This document shows, one piece after another, positions 1 to 7,876 of a stretch of DNA of 64,000 bases. The notes under the pieces were generated by a model. It had not been told where the DNA came from and did not search any database. It was given only the letters and a program-made list of their open reading frames with translations. The number at the start of each line of letters is the position of its first letter. The stretch's first letter is position 1. A program made the translations under genes and the position numbers. The stretch is from VXYL01 sp965243175 (GTDB lineage Bacteria; Pseudomonadota; Gammaproteobacteria; Pseudomonadales; Azotimanducaceae). The DNA lies in NCBI GenBank assembly GCA_965243175.1, contig OZ251532.1:620001-684000 (forward strand), given 5' to 3'.

Positions 1-1009
1 CGCCGCGTTTCAGACGCGCCGCGAAATCGGCTGCGTCCACGCATTCGGCTGCCGCAGCCGCAACGACCTCCGGCGTGGCCGATGCGAACTCCGGCAGGTC
101 GAGCGGGAAATCGTCCGCCACAACGATGCCACGCGCAGTCAGCCGATGACGAACGCGCCGAGCCTCCCTCAATGCTTCCCGCCGGGCCTGCTCGCGCTGA
201 AAACGCATCAAGGGCGAGTCCTCCGGGCCGGTGCCTTCGCGTTCGCCAAGGGTCTCGCCGACCCGAACCAGCGCAGCCACCGTGTGCTCGGACAACTGTT
301 CTTCGTTCAAGGCCAAGTGGATGTCCTCCGCGCTCCAGCCGGGGAACGCATGGCTCTCTTGCGCCTCGACGAGTTCGTTGCGGTCGTGCAGGTAGATGGT
401 CGTGCGGCGCTCCCTCGTCGCTGGCAGCCGCGACACGTCCGGGACTTCCACCCACAGTTCCGGGAAACCCCATGCCTCGTAGAGCTTCAGCTTGTTGCGG
501 CGCACGTCCGTGGTGAGGTCCACCTCCAGAATGACGTCCGGGTAGTGATGTTCGCCCACCATCATCGCGGACCGGCCGATGAGCTCGGCCGCGTATTCGG
601 GATTCAGGTAGATGGCCTGGTCCGCCGCCAGCACACGCGCCGAACGCTTGCCGCTCGCTGGGAATCGGAGGCTCATCGTGCCGAAGCACTTGATCGGGCT
701 TCCGCGCACCTGGGCGATCAGTCCCGTCAGCGTCGCCAAGCCGTGCGACGGGACTTCGTGGGCGGGACTGGCGTCGCGGACTTCGAAGGCCGTCTTCGTG
801 GCACCGTCCCAAAGCTCGACGTGACGGTCGTAAGCCTCGAACTCGTCCGCCCCTATGCGAAAGCGCCGCCACGATGGATCCACCTCGATTTCGTCGAGCG
901 GCGGACCGATGTTCGGATGGGACGGCTTGACCCGCGCCGGAGTGCGCAGCGACGCAGGGCGTTGCGGTGCGGCAGTCTCTGGCTGCGGAAAGGTGGCTCG
1001 GCGTCGCAT
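1..1009 (-). CDS. Uma2 family endonuclease-like protein (partial, runs off left edge)
   Basis: This minus-strand reading frame starts at an ATG whose complement is at 1007-1009 and stays open to the window edge, so the C-terminus is missing. About 336 residues are present. Around residues 155-190 it has the Uma2 (DUF820) core pattern: PDVILEVDLTTD, then a lysine and LYEAWGFPELWVEVP. This matches the PD-(D/E)XK layout of the family (PD, E-V, K, LY..AG.PEYW). A basic, proline-rich segment of about 30 residues precedes the domain and an Arg/Glu-rich helical tail follows it. Uma2 proteins are predicted restriction-like nucleases of mostly unknown role, common in accessory DNA. The family call is by motif; activity is inferred. 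Confidence 0.8.
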   Translation of the reverse strand, partial: MRRRATFPQPETAAPQRPASLRTPARVKPSHPNIGPPLDEIEVDPSWRRFRIGADEFEAYDRHVELWDGATKTAFEVRDASPAHEVPSHGLATLTGLIAQVRGSPIKCFGTMSLRFPASGKRSARVLAADQAIYLNPEYAAELIGRSAMMVGEHHYPDVILEVDLTTDVRRNKLKLYEAWGFPELWVEVPDVSRLPATRERRTTIYLHDRNELVEAQESHAFPGWSAEDIHLALNEEQLSEHTVAALVRVGETLGEREGTGPEDSPLMRFQREQARREALREARRVRHRLTARGIVVADDFPLDLPEFASATPEVVAAAAAECVDAADFAARLKRG

Positions 1010-1181
1010 GGCAGGTGCTCCGCGTCTCTCCAGTCGTAGCGGCATCTACACGAAAACCAAGGCTGCCCCGGAGGCAAGCCCTTGGATTAGTAGACGTTAC
1101 CCGGCGGCCCGCGCTCCAAGCCCTGTTTCTCCCTCAAATCCGCAGCCTAAGGCGTATGCATCAAGGCGTCGAAGTGCGCCG

Positions 1182-1418
1182 TTAGCTGGCCTTCCCTCGC
1201 TGTCCCGCAGAGTGTCGCTTCCGATGGATGAAGCCGATGATTGCCGCCGGCGCACCAACCACCAAGGCGACAACGACACCGTTGAACAACCCCATGTAGG
1301 CCACAAGCCCGGAAAGGCATATCGCTATTCCGAGCACACTAGCGTAGTGGCCCCAGTGGGTGTGTTTGCGAAGGAAAGCCAACGCGCCCTCCTTCGCATC
1401 AGCGCTTGCGTTCATCAC
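1182..1418 (-). CDS. small membrane protein, two predicted transmembrane helices
   Basis: The 78-residue product has a charged N-terminus (MMNASADAKEGALAFLRK), then two hydrophobic stretches at about residues 24-41 and 46-62, and a basic tail. This suggests a small inner-membrane protein with a short loop. Its ATG overlaps the stop of the upstream gene as ATGA (1415-1418), so the two are probably translationally coupled. I do not recognise a family. The overlap and clean membrane topology are the reasons for calling it real. Confidence 0.6.
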   Translation of the reverse strand: MMNASADAKEGALAFLRKHTHWGHYASVLGIAICLSGLVAYMGLFNGVVVALVVGAPAAIIGFIHRKRHSAGQRGKAS

Positions 1419-1930
1419 GGTGCAAAGAGCCCTTTCTCGCAGTATCGGTCAATCATCACCGCGCCACCCAACCCAACGACCAAAGAGCCAGCGCCAAGAA
1501 GTTTGCTCAAAGCGGGCTCCGGCGCGGCCAAGCCAAGTATGCCGTAAGCAATACCGCCGGTAAAGAGCGCTATCCCAATGTTGCAGGCTGTGCTCGGTAA
1601 CGCCCTAGTGCCACCGTTGCCTCCGCCACCGTAATCACTGTACCCAGGGCCGTATGGACCGGAGCCTACACCGCCATCGCCACATGGGATTTCGTTGCCA
1701 CCCCATTGGCACCAAGACGGGTTCTCGCCAGGCGCGTCCTGTTGTTCTTGTTCCCCCTCCTCGTCGGCAAAAGCCGGTCCGCCAACAGTCGGCAAGCCGT
1801 TCGTCGCGACGGCGGCCCCCGCAACCATTGCCGTGGCAATCACGGTGCGCTTGCGCCGGACCGGGTCAAGCCAGAGCATGACGGCAAAAAAGGCCGCCAA
1901 AGCAACGGCCATCGAAAGCAGAATCATCAT
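1415..1930 (-). CDS. hypothetical exported/membrane protein with Gly-rich linker
   Basis: I start this gene at the ATG with complement 1928-1930 because a strong GGGGGGA ribosome site lies 5 bases upstream. A longer in-frame extension to 2053 lacks such support. The 171-residue product begins with a hydrophobic helix (MMILLSMAVALAAFFAVML) and a basic segment. A second helix follows, resembling a signal region that ends near AFADEEGEQEQQ. Next come a cysteine-containing Gly/Tyr/Ser-rich linker (about residues 85-110) and two more hydrophobic segments near the C-terminus. It heads a two-gene unit with the small membrane protein downstream. The family is unknown; a surface or envelope location is inferred. 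Confidence 0.6.
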   Translation of the reverse strand: MMILLSMAVALAAFFAVMLWLDPVRRKRTVIATAMVAGAAVATNGLPTVGGPAFADEEGEQEQQDAPGENPSWCQWGGNEIPCGDGGVGSGPYGPGYSDYGGGGNGGTRALPSTACNIGIALFTGGIAYGILGLAAPEPALSKLLGAGSLVVGLGGAVMIDRYCEKGLFAP

Positions 1931-2482
1931 GGAGTTCCCCCCAACGTTGCGTTTTCCGGCTAGTGGCCGGGCCGTGCTTTGATTCCGCAAGTAGTTGCGA
2001 AGATCCCGCCTATTTCGACCGTCAGTGGCAAGTTCCAATGGTGGCCAAACCATCGAACCTCAGCCGGGTCCCTATTCAACGGGCGCCCCGGCCGTCGCCG
2101 GGCAGCTACTCGCAGAACCAAAGCCCCTCTAGCAAACCATGCCAGAACGTGCATAGCAATCCTGTAATTCATCCAGTAGTTTTGTGGCTGGGCGTTGCCG
2201 CTCGACCGACCCCTTGCGGCAGGGCGATCTGAGCATCCGGACATTAGCTCGATCGCTACCACCACCGTCCGCTACGCGGCGCACGCGGGAGACTCACAAC
2301 CGGGCGACGCAGGCAGGACTAGCAGGTCGGACGCGAGCAGAGCACATCCGCCCGACGCAGCACCAGCGCCGTCTCCCCCTCGCCATAGATCCGGATCATT
2401 CGCACGAGAACGGTTGGCCACGCTAAACCCACTTCCACCGCGAAGGGTTCTCCCCGACCAGTTCGTCTAGGCCCGTGGCCTT
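1931..2482. other. intergenic stretch without a supportable gene
   Basis: Both strands were read. The only candidate is a minus-strand frame ending at 1960 with a short hydrophobic patch (MHVLAWFARGALVL), but it lacks a convincing start, ribosome site or recognisable domain. Base use is mixed and somewhat AT-richer than the flanks. I see no repeat or tRNA here. Confidence 0.4.
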
Positions 2483-3199
2483 TCACGGCAGCGTGGCACC
2501 GCCGTCGATGTCGATGCAGCCGCCGGTCATGTAGTCGTTGCGCAGGGTGAAGAGGATGGCCGATGCCACTTCGTCGGCGGTGCCGGCGCGCTTGATGAGC
2601 ATGTTGCGCGTTGCGCCAGCCAAGAGCTGCTCCCGGGCTTCGCCTTCGGCGGCGAACATCGGCGTGTCGATGACGCCGGGGGAGACCACGTTGATGCGCC
2701 GAGGGGCGAGTTCCGGGGCGATGGCGCGGGCGAAGCCCTCGACCGCGTTGCCGACCGTGGAGAGGGCCGCCGCGCCCGGATTGGCCTTCTTCGCGGGAAA
2801 GCCGCTGACCAGCACGATGGCGCCGTCTTCCGCCATCTTCGGTGCGCCCAGGCGGACGCTGTTGGCGTAGCCCCAGAGCTTGCGGAACGAGCCTTGGAAG
2901 CCGTCCATGTCCATCTGCAGGAACGGGCCGGAGGCGCGTTCGCCGCCGGTGGCGGCGTTGACGAGGACGTGGAAGCCGGCGTGTTCGTCGAAGAGCGTGG
3001 CGAGGGCGTCTCGGTCCAGCACATCGACGGTGCGCAGCGAAACGCCATCGCCCGTTGCCGCCGCGGCTCGCTCGCGGTTGGCCTGCGAGCGGCTGCCGGC
3101 GATGACCGTCGCGCCCGCCTCCTGCAACTGCCGCGTGGCCGCCAAGCCGATTCCCGACGTGCCGCCGAGGACGATTGCCTTCTTGCCTTCCAGATTCAC
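2483..3199 (-). CDS. SDR family protein lacking the canonical Tyr/Lys catalytic pair
   Basis: The product (238 aa) is a short-chain dehydrogenase/reductase by fold. It has a glycine-rich nucleotide site GGTSGIG at residues 12-18, an NAA-type motif (LVNAATGG), VLVSG at the strand with the catalytic serine, and the late VSPGVIDTPMF and GGCIDIDGG motifs. Where classical SDRs have YxxxK after the serine, this protein reads ALSTVGNAV, so the tyrosine and lysine are Leu and Gly. SDR subgroups without the active-site residues are known (for example Lin1944-like), and their function is undetermined. It may bind NAD(P) without classical catalysis. It lies 37 bases downstream of the CinA-like gene on the same strand. 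Confidence 0.85.
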   Translation of the reverse strand: MNLEGKKAIVLGGTSGIGLAATRQLQEAGATVIAGSRSQANRERAAAATGDGVSLRTVDVLDRDALATLFDEHAGFHVLVNAATGGERASGPFLQMDMDGFQGSFRKLWGYANSVRLGAPKMAEDGAIVLVSGFPAKKANPGAAALSTVGNAVEGFARAIAPELAPRRINVVSPGVIDTPMFAAEGEAREQLLAGATRNMLIKRAGTADEVASAILFTLRNDYMTGGCIDIDGGATLP

Positions 3200-3236
3200 T
3201 CTTCGCTCCTTTCTAAACGCTGCCTGCTCTGCGTGT

Positions 3237-3980
3237 TCAGTTGATGTCTTCGGGCGTCTCGCCGGCGTCCACGATGAGCTGCCGCACGTCGTCGAGCATC
3301 GCCGCCAAGTCGTCGGGATTCGTGCCCCGCATCACCAAGGTGGTGCCGTAGCGGCCATCCCGGGTGAAGGGATAGCTGCCGAGGTCGACTTCCGGGTAGC
3401 GGGCCTGGATGCGCGTCAAGCCGGTGGCGACTTGGCTCTCGCCCAAGTAGGCGGTGACCGAGCGCGAGCGCACCACGGCACCGCCCTGCACTTCCACGGT
3501 GGAGAGCATCGCCTGCATGACCGCGGGGATGCCGGCCATGACGAAGACGTTGGCCATGCGGAAGCCCTGCGGGCCGCCGGTGGGGTTGTCGACGAGTTCG
3601 GCGCCGCGCGGGATGCGGGCCATGCGCAGCCGCGACGCCATCACGTCCGCTGGCGCTGGCCGCCCGCGGATGCGCTCCGCAATCGCCTCGCTGACCACCA
3701 GCGGCACGTCGAACGCCTTGGCGATGCAGTCGGCGGTGATGTCGTCGTGGGTGGGGCCGATGCCGCCGGTGGTGAAGACGTAGTCGAAGCGAGCGCGGGC
3801 GTCGTTCACGGCTGCCACGATCACGTCCTCGACATCGGGCACCACGCGGGCTTCGCGCACGCGCACCCCCTGCTCGCCCAGCACCTTGGCGATGTGGTTC
3901 AGATTGACGTCCTGGGTGCGCCCGCTCAGGATCTCGTTGCCGATGATCAAGACGCTGGCGGTGACGATCCGCTCTGCCAT
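3237..3980 (-). CDS. CinA N-terminal/molybdopterin-binding domain protein
   Basis: I start it at ATG 3980, preceded by a weak GTGGAG site, giving MAERIVTASVLIIGNEIL. The 247-residue protein consists of the MoCF_biosynth (MoaB/MogA-like) fold found at the N-terminus of CinA. Diagnostic segments are IIGNEILSGRTQDVN and FTTGGIGPTHDDIT, followed by a PQGFRMANVFVMAGIP segment. It lacks the C-terminal NMN amidohydrolase domain of full CinA, so it belongs to the short stand-alone group. Such proteins are thought to act on nucleotide-like substrates, for example ADP-ribose pyrophosphatase activity in some CinA proteins. The exact substrate here is unknown. Confidence 0.85.
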   Translation of the reverse strand: MAERIVTASVLIIGNEILSGRTQDVNLNHIAKVLGEQGVRVREARVVPDVEDVIVAAVNDARARFDYVFTTGGIGPTHDDITADCIAKAFDVPLVVSEAIAERIRGRPAPADVMASRLRMARIPRGAELVDNPTGGPQGFRMANVFVMAGIPAVMQAMLSTVEVQGGAVVRSRSVTAYLGESQVATGLTRIQARYPEVDLGSYPFTRDGRYGTTLVMRGTNPDDLAAMLDDVRQLIVDAGETPEDIN

Positions 3981-4143
3981 GTCTCCACGCGCTTGCTGCC
4001 GCAACGGCGCATCGTACCAAGTTCGGCCAGCAACGAGGCTCTGCCGGAACACACATGGCAAACTTGACGCAATCGGGCAGGGCCGTGCCGCTTGGGAAGC
4101 CTAGGCAGCGGCCGGAATCGTCAGTTGGGGGAACGGAGGGAGC

Positions 4144-5106
4144 GTGATCACCATCGTGTCGTGGAACGTCAATCGAAGCAGCGTGGCGATTTCGACGCTC
4201 CGGGCAATGGGCGTGGATCTCGCGCTTCTGCAGGAGGTCGGTCCCGGAATCGTCACGCAGCTGTCGGATTCCATCGTGGGCGGCCCGCTCCGACTCGAAG
4301 GAACCGAATCGCGTCCGGTGGTGGCGACGCTCTCCAACCGCGTCTCGGCGGAACCCCTCCAGCCAACGCCCCTTCCGCTCTCCAGCCTGAACGAGGACGA
4401 GATTGCGGTCAGCGATCCAACCACGCTCGCCATCGCACGTGTCACGCCGCTGCCGGATGGTGAAGCGTCGGAGCCCTCAGCCGTGGGGAGCGACGCGCCT
4501 CGCGTGGGAGAACCCTCAGCGGTGGAGGGCGAAACGCCTCCACCCATGGAACCCTTCATCGTCGTGTCGATGTACGCACGGTGGCTGAAGCCCCATCCCC
4601 TCACACGCCGAGCGCCGCCCGTGAGGAGACCGGGATTGCTCGCCATCAATCTCTACGCGGACGCCTCCGCGCATCGGATCATCTCCGATCTATCCAACCT
4701 CATCGGGCACTCGAATCCGGCCGGCCACCGCATCATCGTCGCTGGCGACCTCAACACCATCTACGGCGCGACGGAGCAGAGTCGCTACGAGACGCCAGCC
4801 CGAGCGGAGACGATCTTCAGCCGCATGAACGCCTTGGGCCTGGAGTTCGTGGGCCCGCGATGGCCGACGGGTCGCGGCCAGACCCGCGACGTGCCGCCCG
4901 ATACCCAGAACGTCCCCACCTACCTGCCCTTCGCACGACTGAAGGAGATGCGCGAGGCGCCAGAGAAAGGCACCGTCGCCGGAAACCAACTCGACTACGT
5001 GTTCGCTTCCCGGGGCTTCCACGAGCAGGTTCGGGTGCGGGCATTGAACGCGCCCCACGAGTGGGGGCCGAGCGACCACTGCCGCTTGCTGATCGAAGTG
5101 GAGTGA
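4144..5106 (+). CDS. endonuclease/exonuclease/phosphatase (EEP) family protein
   Basis: This 320-residue protein has EEP-fold motifs in order: SWNVNR at the N-terminus (metal and active-site Asn), LALLQEV (metal Glu), AGDLNTIYGA (Asp/Asn pair) and GPSDHCRLL near the C-terminus (catalytic SDH). It lacks a clear signal peptide, so a cytoplasmic phosphodiesterase or nuclease is likely. Residues of about 110-137 are a low-complexity insert, EPSAV..DAPRVGEPSAVEG, matching the palindromic repeat family found elsewhere in the window. The insert lies between the first metal-binding motifs and the GDLNT motif and keeps the frame open. The substrate cannot be told from sequence. Confidence 0.8.
   Translation: MITIVSWNVNRSSVAISTLRAMGVDLALLQEVGPGIVTQLSDSIVGGPLRLEGTESRPVVATLSNRVSAEPLQPTPLPLSSLNEDEIAVSDPTTLAIARVTPLPDGEASEPSAVGSDAPRVGEPSAVEGETPPPMEPFIVVSMYARWLKPHPLTRRAPPVRRPGLLAINLYADASAHRIISDLSNLIGHSNPAGHRIIVAGDLNTIYGATEQSRYETPARAETIFSRMNALGLEFVGPRWPTGRGQTRDVPPDTQNVPTYLPFARLKEMREAPEKGTVAGNQLDYVFASRGFHEQVRVRALNAPHEWGPSDHCRLLIEVE
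4471..4550 (+). repeat. coding-compatible palindromic repeat inside the EEP gene
   Basis: Two diverged half-units begin GAGCCCTCAGCCG and AACCCTCAGCGG. Each is followed by a GC-rich inverted segment of the type GCG-CCTCGC or GGAGGGC-CGCCTCC. In the host frame they encode EPSAVGSDAPRV and EPSAVEGETPPPM. This parallels the EPSAGVREGRAPRM peptides of the tandem copies at 7233-7367. Confidence 0.65.
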
Positions 5107-5140
5107 GCGCGCCCGACTCCGCCCCCTCCGCCCGGCTGGT

Positions 5141-6286
5141 TCAAGGCGACGTCGAATCGTCTCGTTGTTGGAGCACGTGGGTCATCAGCGACGGGATTCC
5201 GGCTTGCCAAGCAACTGGTGGAAGCTGGCCTGGCGGTCGCCAAACGTAGCCGATCCGATTCAGCGCCTCGCGCGCGGCGAACCGTGCGCTAGTGTCGTCG
5301 ATTCCCGCGGACAGGAGCGCGGCGTCGATGTCCTGGTCGGACGCCTGTGTTTCGTTCTGGAACAAGTGCGCCACCGCGCTGGCTGCTTCCACCAAGCCTT
5401 CGCCTTCCAGCTCCGCGAAACGGCGCTGATAGTAGTTCGCCATTTGAACAGCGACGCTCGGCCTTTCCTCTTCGACGAGCCGAGCCGTCACCTCGGAAGT
5501 CCCAGTCGCTAGAAGCCTCTGCCACAGCGCGTCGCCCCAGATCTGGACGAAGTACGGATACGCTTGGCTGTGGCCAACGACGACGTCCAAGGCATCCGCA
5601 TCAACGGTCACGCCGTGTTCGCGCAAGGGTTCGGTCAACGCTTCGCGGGCAGCTTCCTCGGTGAGCCGTCCGATGCCGAGCTCGCCCTGCCCCAGGCGAC
5701 TCCAAAACGAGGCGTCCATCGCATCGAGGCGCGACGGCAAGCCGGGCGTGCCCGCGAGCACGAGTAGAAAGGGTTCCTGGGCGGCGCGAACCTGCTGGCT
5801 CGCGTTGAGCAGCGTCGCGCCGACGTCGCCATCCAGCGCATGGGCTTCGTCCAGCAGAACCGCAAGCGGTCGGCGGCGACAACGGCGAATCAGCACTTCG
5901 GCGAGGTCGCGTTGGGCATCGGCCGACGACCACTCGGCCGTGCCAACCGAGGCGACGCCGACCTTCTTCGGCAGGAGCTTGGCAAGGCTGCGGCGCGGCG
6001 ACAGGGCTTCGACAAGTTGCTGGCGATCGGGGATGGCCGTCGGCACGAGCGAAGCGACATCGACCTCCCCCTTGCGCTGTGCACAGGATTGCTTGAACCA
6101 GTTGAGCAGGACCGTCTTGCCGTTGCCGCGCGGCCCGATCAGCACAACGTTGTGCGGCGGAGGGACGCCTTCGAGCAAGCCGCCCAGGCATCGATTGAGC
6201 ACAGCTTGTTCGGCTGCGCGCCCGGTCAGTGCCGGCGGCGATGCGCCATCACCGGGCGTGAAGACCCATTTCGCCGTTGATTCCAT
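5141..6286 (-). CDS. AAA/ORC-type ATP-binding protein
   Basis: The 381-residue protein has a Walker A motif GPRGNGKT (residues 51-58) after a short N-terminal TGRAAEQAVLNRCL helix. Walker B LAVLLDEAH lies near residues 140-150, followed by the sensor-like VLAGTPGL. The C-terminal third is helical and resembles a winged-helix region. This layout is typical of stand-alone AAA ATPases related to ORC/CDC6 and STAND proteins that often occur in accessory regions. A second, more divergent ATPase of similar layout lies at 52312-53690, broken by a frameshift. The genes beside it give no functional partner. The function is unknown. Confidence 0.75.
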   Translation of the reverse strand: MESTAKWVFTPGDGASPPALTGRAAEQAVLNRCLGGLLEGVPPPHNVVLIGPRGNGKTVLLNWFKQSCAQRKGEVDVASLVPTAIPDRQQLVEALSPRRSLAKLLPKKVGVASVGTAEWSSADAQRDLAEVLIRRCRRRPLAVLLDEAHALDGDVGATLLNASQQVRAAQEPFLLVLAGTPGLPSRLDAMDASFWSRLGQGELGIGRLTEEAAREALTEPLREHGVTVDADALDVVVGHSQAYPYFVQIWGDALWQRLLATGTSEVTARLVEEERPSVAVQMANYYQRRFAELEGEGLVEAASAVAHLFQNETQASDQDIDAALLSAGIDDTSARFAAREALNRIGYVWRPPGQLPPVAWQAGIPSLMTHVLQQRDDSTSP

Positions 6287-6345
6287 GTCGTCGGCAGTAT
6301 ACGCCGCGACCGTGGCGCAGTTGGCCGGCCGCTTTCAGGTCGCTA

Positions 6346-7233
6346 CTAGCTGGCCTTCTGTGCTCGCGCCAAGAGTGCCTTGGCGCGGTTGAGGTGGGGC
6401 GCGTCCACCATTTGGCCGTTGAAGGTGAACGCCATGCGCCCGGCGGCTTGTGCTTCCGCGAACGCAGCGACGAGGGCGCGCGCTTCTTCGATTTGCGCTG
6501 CCGACGGCAGGAACGCGGCGTTGATGACGTCGATCTGCGCGGGATGGATGGAGAGCTTGCCGGCGAAGCCGATGGCGGCGGCTTCGGCGCAGTCTCGGCG
6601 CAAGCCGGCTTCGTCGCGGAAGTCCACGGTCACGGTGTCGATGGCCGGCACGCCGGCTGCCGCTGCGCTGAGCAGCGTCTGCACGCGGGCGTGGGCGAAC
6701 GGCGGCAAGTAGCTGCCAGCGGCATCGCGGTTGCCCGGCGCGCCCAAGCTCACGGCGAGGTCTTCGGCGCCCCAGGTGAGCGCCGACACTCGCGGGCAGC
6801 GCGCCAACTCCGGCGCGGCCAACACGCCGAGCGGCGTCTCGATGATCAGAATCAGGCCGACGGCGCCGTCGGGATGGCCATGTTTTCGTTCGAGTGCGCC
6901 GAGGGCCGCGTCGATGGCTTGCTGCTCCGCCACGGTTTCCGGCTTCGGCACCATGTAGGCGTCCGGCGGCACGGGCATCGTCGCCGCAAGATCGGCTTCG
7001 CCCCAAGGCGTCGCGAGCGGATTGATGCGGACGATCTTCTCCTTGGCGGCGAAATCGGTCTCGGACAGCCAGCGCGCCACCTCCGCCCGCACGTCGTCCT
7101 TGCGGGCTGGCGTCACGGCGTCCTCCAAGTCGAGCACGAGACTGTCCGCAGCGCTGGCAAGGGACTTCGCCAGCATCCGCTCGTTGCCGCCAGGGACGAA
7201 GTGCAGCGAGCGGCGCAGCCGGTGCTGTTTCAT
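6346..7233 (-). CDS. HpcH/HpaI aldolase (CitE-like) CoA ester lyase
   Basis: Read from ATG 7233 (MKQHRLRRSLHFVPGGNERM), the 295-residue product matches CitE-like lyases. It has the RSLHFVPGGNERM start, LVLDLEDAV with metal-binding acidic residues, VRINPLATPWG, LIIETPLGVL, LTWGAEDLAV, and GKLSIHPAQIDVIN near the C-terminus. These enzymes cleave or form malyl-, citramalyl- or beta-methylmalyl-CoA. The gene follows a MaoC-type hydratase on the same strand and faces an acyl-CoA dehydrogenase, so a role in short dicarboxylic acyl-CoA turnover is likely. The tandem repeat upstream is in frame with it, so an N-terminal extension encoded by the repeat is possible. I chose the last ATG because family similarity starts there. 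Confidence 0.88.
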   Translation of the reverse strand: MKQHRLRRSLHFVPGGNERMLAKSLASAADSLVLDLEDAVTPARKDDVRAEVARWLSETDFAAKEKIVRINPLATPWGEADLAATMPVPPDAYMVPKPETVAEQQAIDAALGALERKHGHPDGAVGLILIIETPLGVLAAPELARCPRVSALTWGAEDLAVSLGAPGNRDAAGSYLPPFAHARVQTLLSAAAAGVPAIDTVTVDFRDEAGLRRDCAEAAAIGFAGKLSIHPAQIDVINAAFLPSAAQIEEARALVAAFAEAQAAGRMAFTFNGQMVDAPHLNRAKALLARAQKAS

Positions 7234-7367
7234 GCGAGGGGCACGCCCCTCGCGCACCCCGGCTGAGGGCTCTTTCATGCGAGGGGCACGCCCCTCGCGC
7301 ACCCCGGCTGAGGGCTCTTTCATGCGAGGGGCACGCCCCTCGCGCACCCCGGCTGAGGGCTCTTTCA
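7233..7367 (-). repeat. three tandem 45-bp palindromic repeat units
   Basis: Three near-identical 45-bp units fill the space between the MaoC stop and the CitE-like start: 7367-7323, 7322-7278 and 7277-7233. Each unit starts with TGAAAGAGCCCTCAGCC and contains the perfect inverted repeat GCGAGGGGC/GCCCCTCGC, followed by the next ATGA. The first TGA is the MaoC stop. Each junction offers an ATG, and the frame MKEPSAGVREGRAPR runs unbroken into the CitE-like gene. Confidence 0.9.
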
Positions 7368-7829
7368 CGCCGGGCCATCCGAAGGCTGGCGCAGCATCAT
7401 CGCGCCGCGCTGGCAGGAGCAGACGATCTGCCCGCGCTGGTTGGTGCCGATGTGCTCGAAGGTGACGATGCCGCGATCCGGCTTGCTGCGGCTTGGCCGG
7501 CGGTCGAGGACGGTGGAGGCGACTCGGATGGTGTCGCCGATGAACACCGGGTTCGGAAAGGTGGTCTTCTCGAAGCCGAGGTTGCCCAGCGTGGTGCCGA
7601 GGGTGGTGTCGCCAACGGACAGCCCCACCACCAGGCCCAGCGTGAAGATGCTGTTGACGAGAATCTGGCCGTGCTGCGTGCTCCTGGCGAACTCGGCGTC
7701 CAGATGCAGCGGCTGCGGATTCAGCGTCAGCGCGGTGAACAGCAGGTTGTCGGTTTCCGTCACCGTGCGCCCTGGCTCGTGCTCGAAGCGCCGCCCGACC
7801 TCCAACTCCTCGAAATACTTGCCCGCCAT
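7365..7829 (-). CDS. MaoC family (hotdog) dehydratase/hydratase
   Basis: The start at ATG 7829 has an AAGGGG ribosome site 4 bases upstream; a GTG at 7844 is an alternative. The 154-residue protein begins MAGKYFEELEVGRRF, the usual opening of MaoC-like enzymes. It carries the hydratase region TALTLNPQPLHLDAEFA, where Asp/His residues act in the family, and later VFIGDTIRVASTVLDRR. MaoC proteins hydrate enoyl-CoA thioesters. Its partner downstream is a CitE-like lyase, as in mesaconyl- or citramalyl-CoA pathways. Its start lies 47 bases from a divergent acyl-CoA dehydrogenase start, and the gap probably holds both promoters. The exact substrate is not determined. Confidence 0.88.
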   Translation of the reverse strand: MAGKYFEELEVGRRFEHEPGRTVTETDNLLFTALTLNPQPLHLDAEFARSTQHGQILVNSIFTLGLVVGLSVGDTTLGTTLGNLGFEKTTFPNPVFIGDTIRVASTVLDRRPSRSKPDRGIVTFEHIGTNQRGQIVCSCQRGAMMLRQPSDGPA

Positions 7830-7876
7830 GCCGCCCCTTGCCACGTTCGCCGCCGCGCCATGCTACGCTTTGCCGC

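Noticed and set aside
146..1039. A plus-strand open frame near the left edge
   Set aside because: It is antisense to the Uma2-type frame, which carries conserved motifs.
2054..2482. Integron attC-like site around 2180
   Set aside because: The expected RYYYAAC and GTTRRRY boxes with a cassette arrangement are not present.
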